The notes under the pieces are model-generated. The model was not told where the DNA came from. It made no database searches and was given only the letters and a program-made list of their open reading frames with translations. This document shows, piece after piece, positions 61,028-64,000 of a stretch of 64,000 nt of DNA. Made by a program: the position numbers and the translations under genes. Position 1 is the stretch's first letter. Each line of letters starts with the position of its first letter. Source of the stretch: Candidatus Rubrivivax defluviihabitans (GTDB taxonomy: Bacteria > Pseudomonadota > Gammaproteobacteria > Burkholderiales > Burkholderiaceae_C); contig JADJMW010000022.1 in NCBI GenBank assembly GCA_016709385.1, positions 731,064 to 795,063 of the forward strand, given 5' to 3'.

Positions 61028-63495
61028 ATGCCGGCGGACCTGAGCGAAGACGACGTCAGCGTCAAGTACATCACCCCGGCACTGGTTCGCGCCGGCTGGG
61101 ACGAGGCCACGCAGATCCGCCGCCAGGTGGGCTTCACCAAGGGCCGCATCATCGTGCGCGGCCGGCTCGTCGGCCGGGGGCCGGGCCAAGAAGGCCGACT
61201 TGGCTGTACCGCCAGCACATCCCGCTGGCGGTGATCGAGGCCAAGAAGACCCGCTTCACGCCGGCCCACGGCCTGCAGCAGGCGCTGGACTACGCCGCGG
61301 CGCTGCACGCGCCCTTCGTCTTCAGCAGCAATGGCCAGGGTTTCGTCTTCCACGACCGCACCGGCCGGCTCGCGCCGGGCGAGACGACGCTGGCCATGCA
61401 CGACTTCCCCAGCCCCCAGCGGCTGTGGGCCGCCTACCGCGACTGGAAAGGGCTGGACGACGCGCAGGAGCGCATCGTGCTCCAGCCCTACCACGACGAC
61501 GGCAGCGGCAAGGAGCCGCGCTACTACCAGCGCAACGCCGTCAACGCCGCGGTCGAGGCCATCGCCAAGGGCCAGCCGCGTGTTCTGTTGGTCATGGCCA
61601 CCGGCACCGGCAAGACCTACACCGCGTTCCAGATCATCTGGCGGTTGTGGAAGAGCGACTGGCATGCCGGCCGGCAGAAACGCGTGCTGTTCCTGGCCGA
61701 CCGCAACATCCTCGTCGACCAGACCATGGTCAACGACTTCCGCCCCTTCGGCGCGAAGATGGCCAAGCTCAGCACGCAGAGCAAGACCATCGAACGCGAC
61801 GACGGCTCGCGCGCCGAACTGGCGCTGGCGCTGGACCGCCAGCGCCGCATCGACACCTCGTTCGAGATCTATCTGGGCCTGTACCAGGCGCTCACCGGCC
61901 CCGAGGAACGGCAGAAGATCTTCCGCGAGCTGTCGCCGGACTTCTTCGACCTGGTCATCGTCGACGAATGCCACCGCGGCAGCGCCGCCGAGGACGCCGC
62001 CTGGCGCGAGATCCTGGAGCACTTCGCCCCGGCCACCCAGATCGGCATGACGGCCACGCCGAAGGAGACCGAGTACGCCTCCAACATCCGGTATTTCGGC
62101 GAGCCGGTGTACAGCTATTCGCTGAAGCAGGGCATCGGCGACGGCTTCCTGGCGCCGTACAAGGTGATCCGCGTGCACCTGGACGTGGACGTGCACGGCT
62201 GGCGCCCGCATGCCGGCGAGACCGACAAGCACGCCCGCCCCATCGATGACCGCATCTACAACCTGAAGGACTTCGACCGCAGCCTGGTCATCGACACGCG
62301 CACGCAGCGCGTGGCGCGCTGGATCAGCGACTTCCTCAGGGCCAGCGGCCAGCGTATGCACAAGGCAATAGTCTTCTGCGTCGACACCGAACATGCGGCG
62401 CAACTGCGCCAGGCGCTGGTGGTGGAAAACCAGGATCTGGTGCTGAAGGATGCGCGCTACGTGATGCGCATCACCGGCGACGACCCGGCCGGCACCGAGC
62501 AGCTCGACAACTTCATCGACCCGGAGTCGCCCTACCCGGTGATCGTCACCACCTCGCGGCTGCTGTCCACCGGCGTCGATGCGCAGACCTGCCGGCTGAT
62601 CGTGCTGGACCGTACGGTGGGCTCGATGACCGAGTTCAAGCAGATCGTCGGCCGCGGCACGCGCGTGCACGAAGATTCGCAGAAGTACTACTTCACGCTG
62701 GTGGACTTTCGCGGCGCGACGGCGCACTTTGCCGACCCGGCCTTCGACGGCGAGCCGGTGCAGATCTACGAGCCCGGCGAGCACGACCCGCCGGCGCCGC
62801 CGGAACCGCCGGAAGCACCGGATGATGGCGGCGAAGGCACCGACGCAGAAGGTGAAGGCGAGATCGGCGAAGTCCTGTTCGAGCCGCCGCCGCCCGGCCC
62901 GCTGCCGCCACAACCACCGCCACCCCCGCCCAAGTTCTATATCCGCGGCCAGCCGGTCACCGTGCTGACCGAGCGCATCGAGTACCTCGACGCCGACGGC
63001 AGGCTGGTCACCGAAACGCTGCGCGACTATTCGCGCAAGACCATCCGCGCGCAGTACGCCAGCCTGGACGACTTTTTACGCCGCTGGAGCGCGGCCGAGC
63101 GCAAGCAGGCCGTGCTCGCCGAACTGGCCGACCAGGGGCTGCTGCTCGGACCGCTGCTCGACGAACTGGGCAAGGAACTCGACCCCTTCGACCTGATCTG
63201 CCACATTGCCTTCGACCGCCCGCCGCTGACGCGCCGCGAGCGTGCCGCCAGCGTGAAGAAGCGCGACGTGTTCACCCGCTACGGCCCGCAGGCCCGCGCC
63301 GTGCTGGAGGAGCTGCTGGCCAAATACCAGGACGAGGGCCTGGTCGGCGAGCTCGACAACGTGAAGATGCTCGAGATCCCGCCCTTCAGCGCCATGGGCA
63401 CGCCGCTGCAGCTGATCCAGCCCTTCGGCGGCAAGGCCGGCTTTCAGCAGGCGGTGCACGAGCTGCAGGCGGCGCTGTATCAGGAGTCGGCGTGA
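61028..63495 (+). CDS. hsdR: Type I restriction endonuclease subunit R (EcoEI-type), two frame breaks near the N-terminus
   Basis: About 822 aa. N-terminal nuclease MPADLSEDDVSVKYITPALVRAGWDEATQIRRQV with the PD-(D/E)xK-type AVIEAKKTRF; the frame shifts near 61177-61186 and again near 61206 (expected AKKADLAV-YRQHIPLAVIEAKK). Then the helicase: MATGTGKTYTAFQI (Walker A), VDECHRG (DECH), GMTATPKETE and QIVGRGTRVHE. A Pro/Glu-rich linker and an EcoEI R C-terminal domain follow (FDLICHIAFDRPPLTRRERAASVKK). The ATG at 61028 is supported by the match of the first residues to the family. No hsdM or hsdS is inside the window. Confidence 0.9.
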
Positions 63496-63563
63496 CGGCC
63501 AGTGGCACGATGGGCGTGCGATCCGCTGGAATGTGATCGACAGTCAGGCAAGTGGAGGACGCA

Positions 63564-63821
63564 ATGCAAAAGTGGTCGGTTCAGGATGCCCGGGCGCGTT
63601 TCGATGAACTTCTTGATGCCTGCACGGCCCAAGGGCCGCAACTGCTGACCCGCCGTGGCGTCGACTCGGCCGTGCTGGTGCCGATCGACGAGTGGCGTCG
63701 AGTGAAGGCCCATGGTGACCCGTCGCTGAAGGCGCTGCTTCTGGCGAACGACGCACGGACGGACGACCTGGTTCCCCTGCGCAGCGGTGTTCGGCGCCGC
63801 AGCGAACCACCGCGCCGCTAA
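63564..63821 (+). CDS. Phd/YefM-family antitoxin
   Basis: 85 aa. MQKWSVQDARARFDELLDACTAQGPQLLTRRGVDSAVLVPIDEWRRV is the Phd/YefM DNA-binding antitoxin fold; the tail RTDDLVPLRSGVRRRSEPPRR is the toxin-binding part. ATG at 63564; an in-frame GTG at 63552 is possible. The expected Fic, RelE or PIN toxin does not follow directly; a DUF433 gene does. Confidence 0.88.
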   Translation: MQKWSVQDARARFDELLDACTAQGPQLLTRRGVDSAVLVPIDEWRRVKAHGDPSLKALLLANDARTDDLVPLRSGVRRRSEPPRR

Positions 63822-63843
63822 ACTGCCGCCACTGGAGGCGGCC

Positions 63844-64000
63844 ATGGATTCTTCCCTCGTCAAGCGTGACCCAGAGATCATGAGCGGTACCCTGTGCTTC
63901 GCCGGCACGCGCGTGCCCGTGAAGAACCTGTTCGACTATCTGGAAGGTTCGTCCACGCTGGAAGACTTTCTGCAGGACTTTCCGTCGGTGACGCGCGAAC
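63844..64000 (+). CDS. DUF433 antitoxin-like protein (cut by window end)
   Basis: First 52 aa: SSLVKRDPEIMSGTLCFAGT, then RVPVKNLFDYLEGSSTLEDFLQDFPSVTRE, the DUF433 (VapB-like) signature with FxGTRVPV. DUF433 proteins normally pair with a downstream DUF5615 PIN-like toxin, which would lie beyond 64000. 22 bp after the Phd gene. Confidence 0.88.
   Translation, partial: MDSSLVKRDPEIMSGTLCFAGTRVPVKNLFDYLEGSSTLEDFLQDFPSVTRE

Overview
The window is very GC-rich, densely coded DNA of a betaproteobacterium. The atp operon order (atpI-B-E-F-H-A), the mnmG-rsmG-lysE-parA block, gshB, uup and the codon usage all point to Burkholderiales, probably Comamonadaceae or Sphaerotilaceae. This placement is inferred from gene content and protein style only. 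I see no rRNA, tRNA, insertion sequence or CRISPR array.

Layout. 0-3.2 kb: ATP synthase genes reading left and ending inside atpA, with a visible sigma-70 promoter. 3.3-6.1 kb: a DsbD/ScsB-type thiol-disulfide reductase and a thioredoxin-like protein. 6.2-18.5 kb: mostly leftward metabolic genes (glpD, SMP-30 lactonase, aldose epimerase, an aceE-like pyruvate dehydrogenase E1, cytochrome b561/cytochrome c', alaX, VOC, PhzF, EamA). 18.5-29.7 kb: a catabolic island. A leftward operon encodes phenylphosphate-synthase-like PpsA, PpsB and PpsC(CBS), a UbiD-type (de)carboxylase, a UPF0261/Tm-1-like protein and a UbiX-type flavin prenyltransferase, with a metallophosphatase and a TIGR02444-type protein coupled at its end. 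It is faced by a divergent XylR/DmpR-type sigma-54 activator, and the 450-bp intergenic region carries a near-perfect -24/-12 promoter and two candidate UAS. This looks like anaerobic phenol (or aryl) carboxylation with unusual composition. 29.8-40.6 kb: housekeeping genes (hemolysin-III-like, DUF938 methyltransferase, uup, a GGDEF protein, a beta-barrel protein, gshB, a secreted hydrolase coupled to an ABC exporter).

40.7-45.7 kb holds the most novel candidate. A LuxR-type receptor without a LuxI is followed by a 58-aa double-glycine peptide whose core repeats APRGGW twice, then an HlyD adaptor and a C39-peptidase ABC exporter. Two matching CT-N12-AG lux-type boxes lie in front of luxR and in front of the peptide, and a hairpin separates the peptide from its exporter genes. 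I read this as a quorum-controlled secreted-peptide system.

45.7-51.7 kb: mnmG-rsmG-lipocalin-lysE-parA-GNAT, with no parB after parA. 51.7-60.0 kb: a periplasmic-binding-protein-type histidine kinase, a FixJ-like regulator, a single-domain receiver, a sulfatase, a HAD phosphatase and an octaheme TPR cytochrome. A 44-bp direct repeat stands in front of both the receiver gene and the sulfatase gene. 60.1-64 kb: a DUF364 gene, a type I restriction HsdR and two antitoxin-like genes, cut by the window end.

Sequence quality. I count at least seven single-base frame breaks in otherwise well conserved genes (atpH, mnmG, the octaheme cytochrome, the DUF364 gene twice, hsdR twice). There is also a poly-G block at about 14.25-14.32 kb flanked by two versions of the alaX 3' end. 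Most of these look like assembly or base-calling errors rather than biology.
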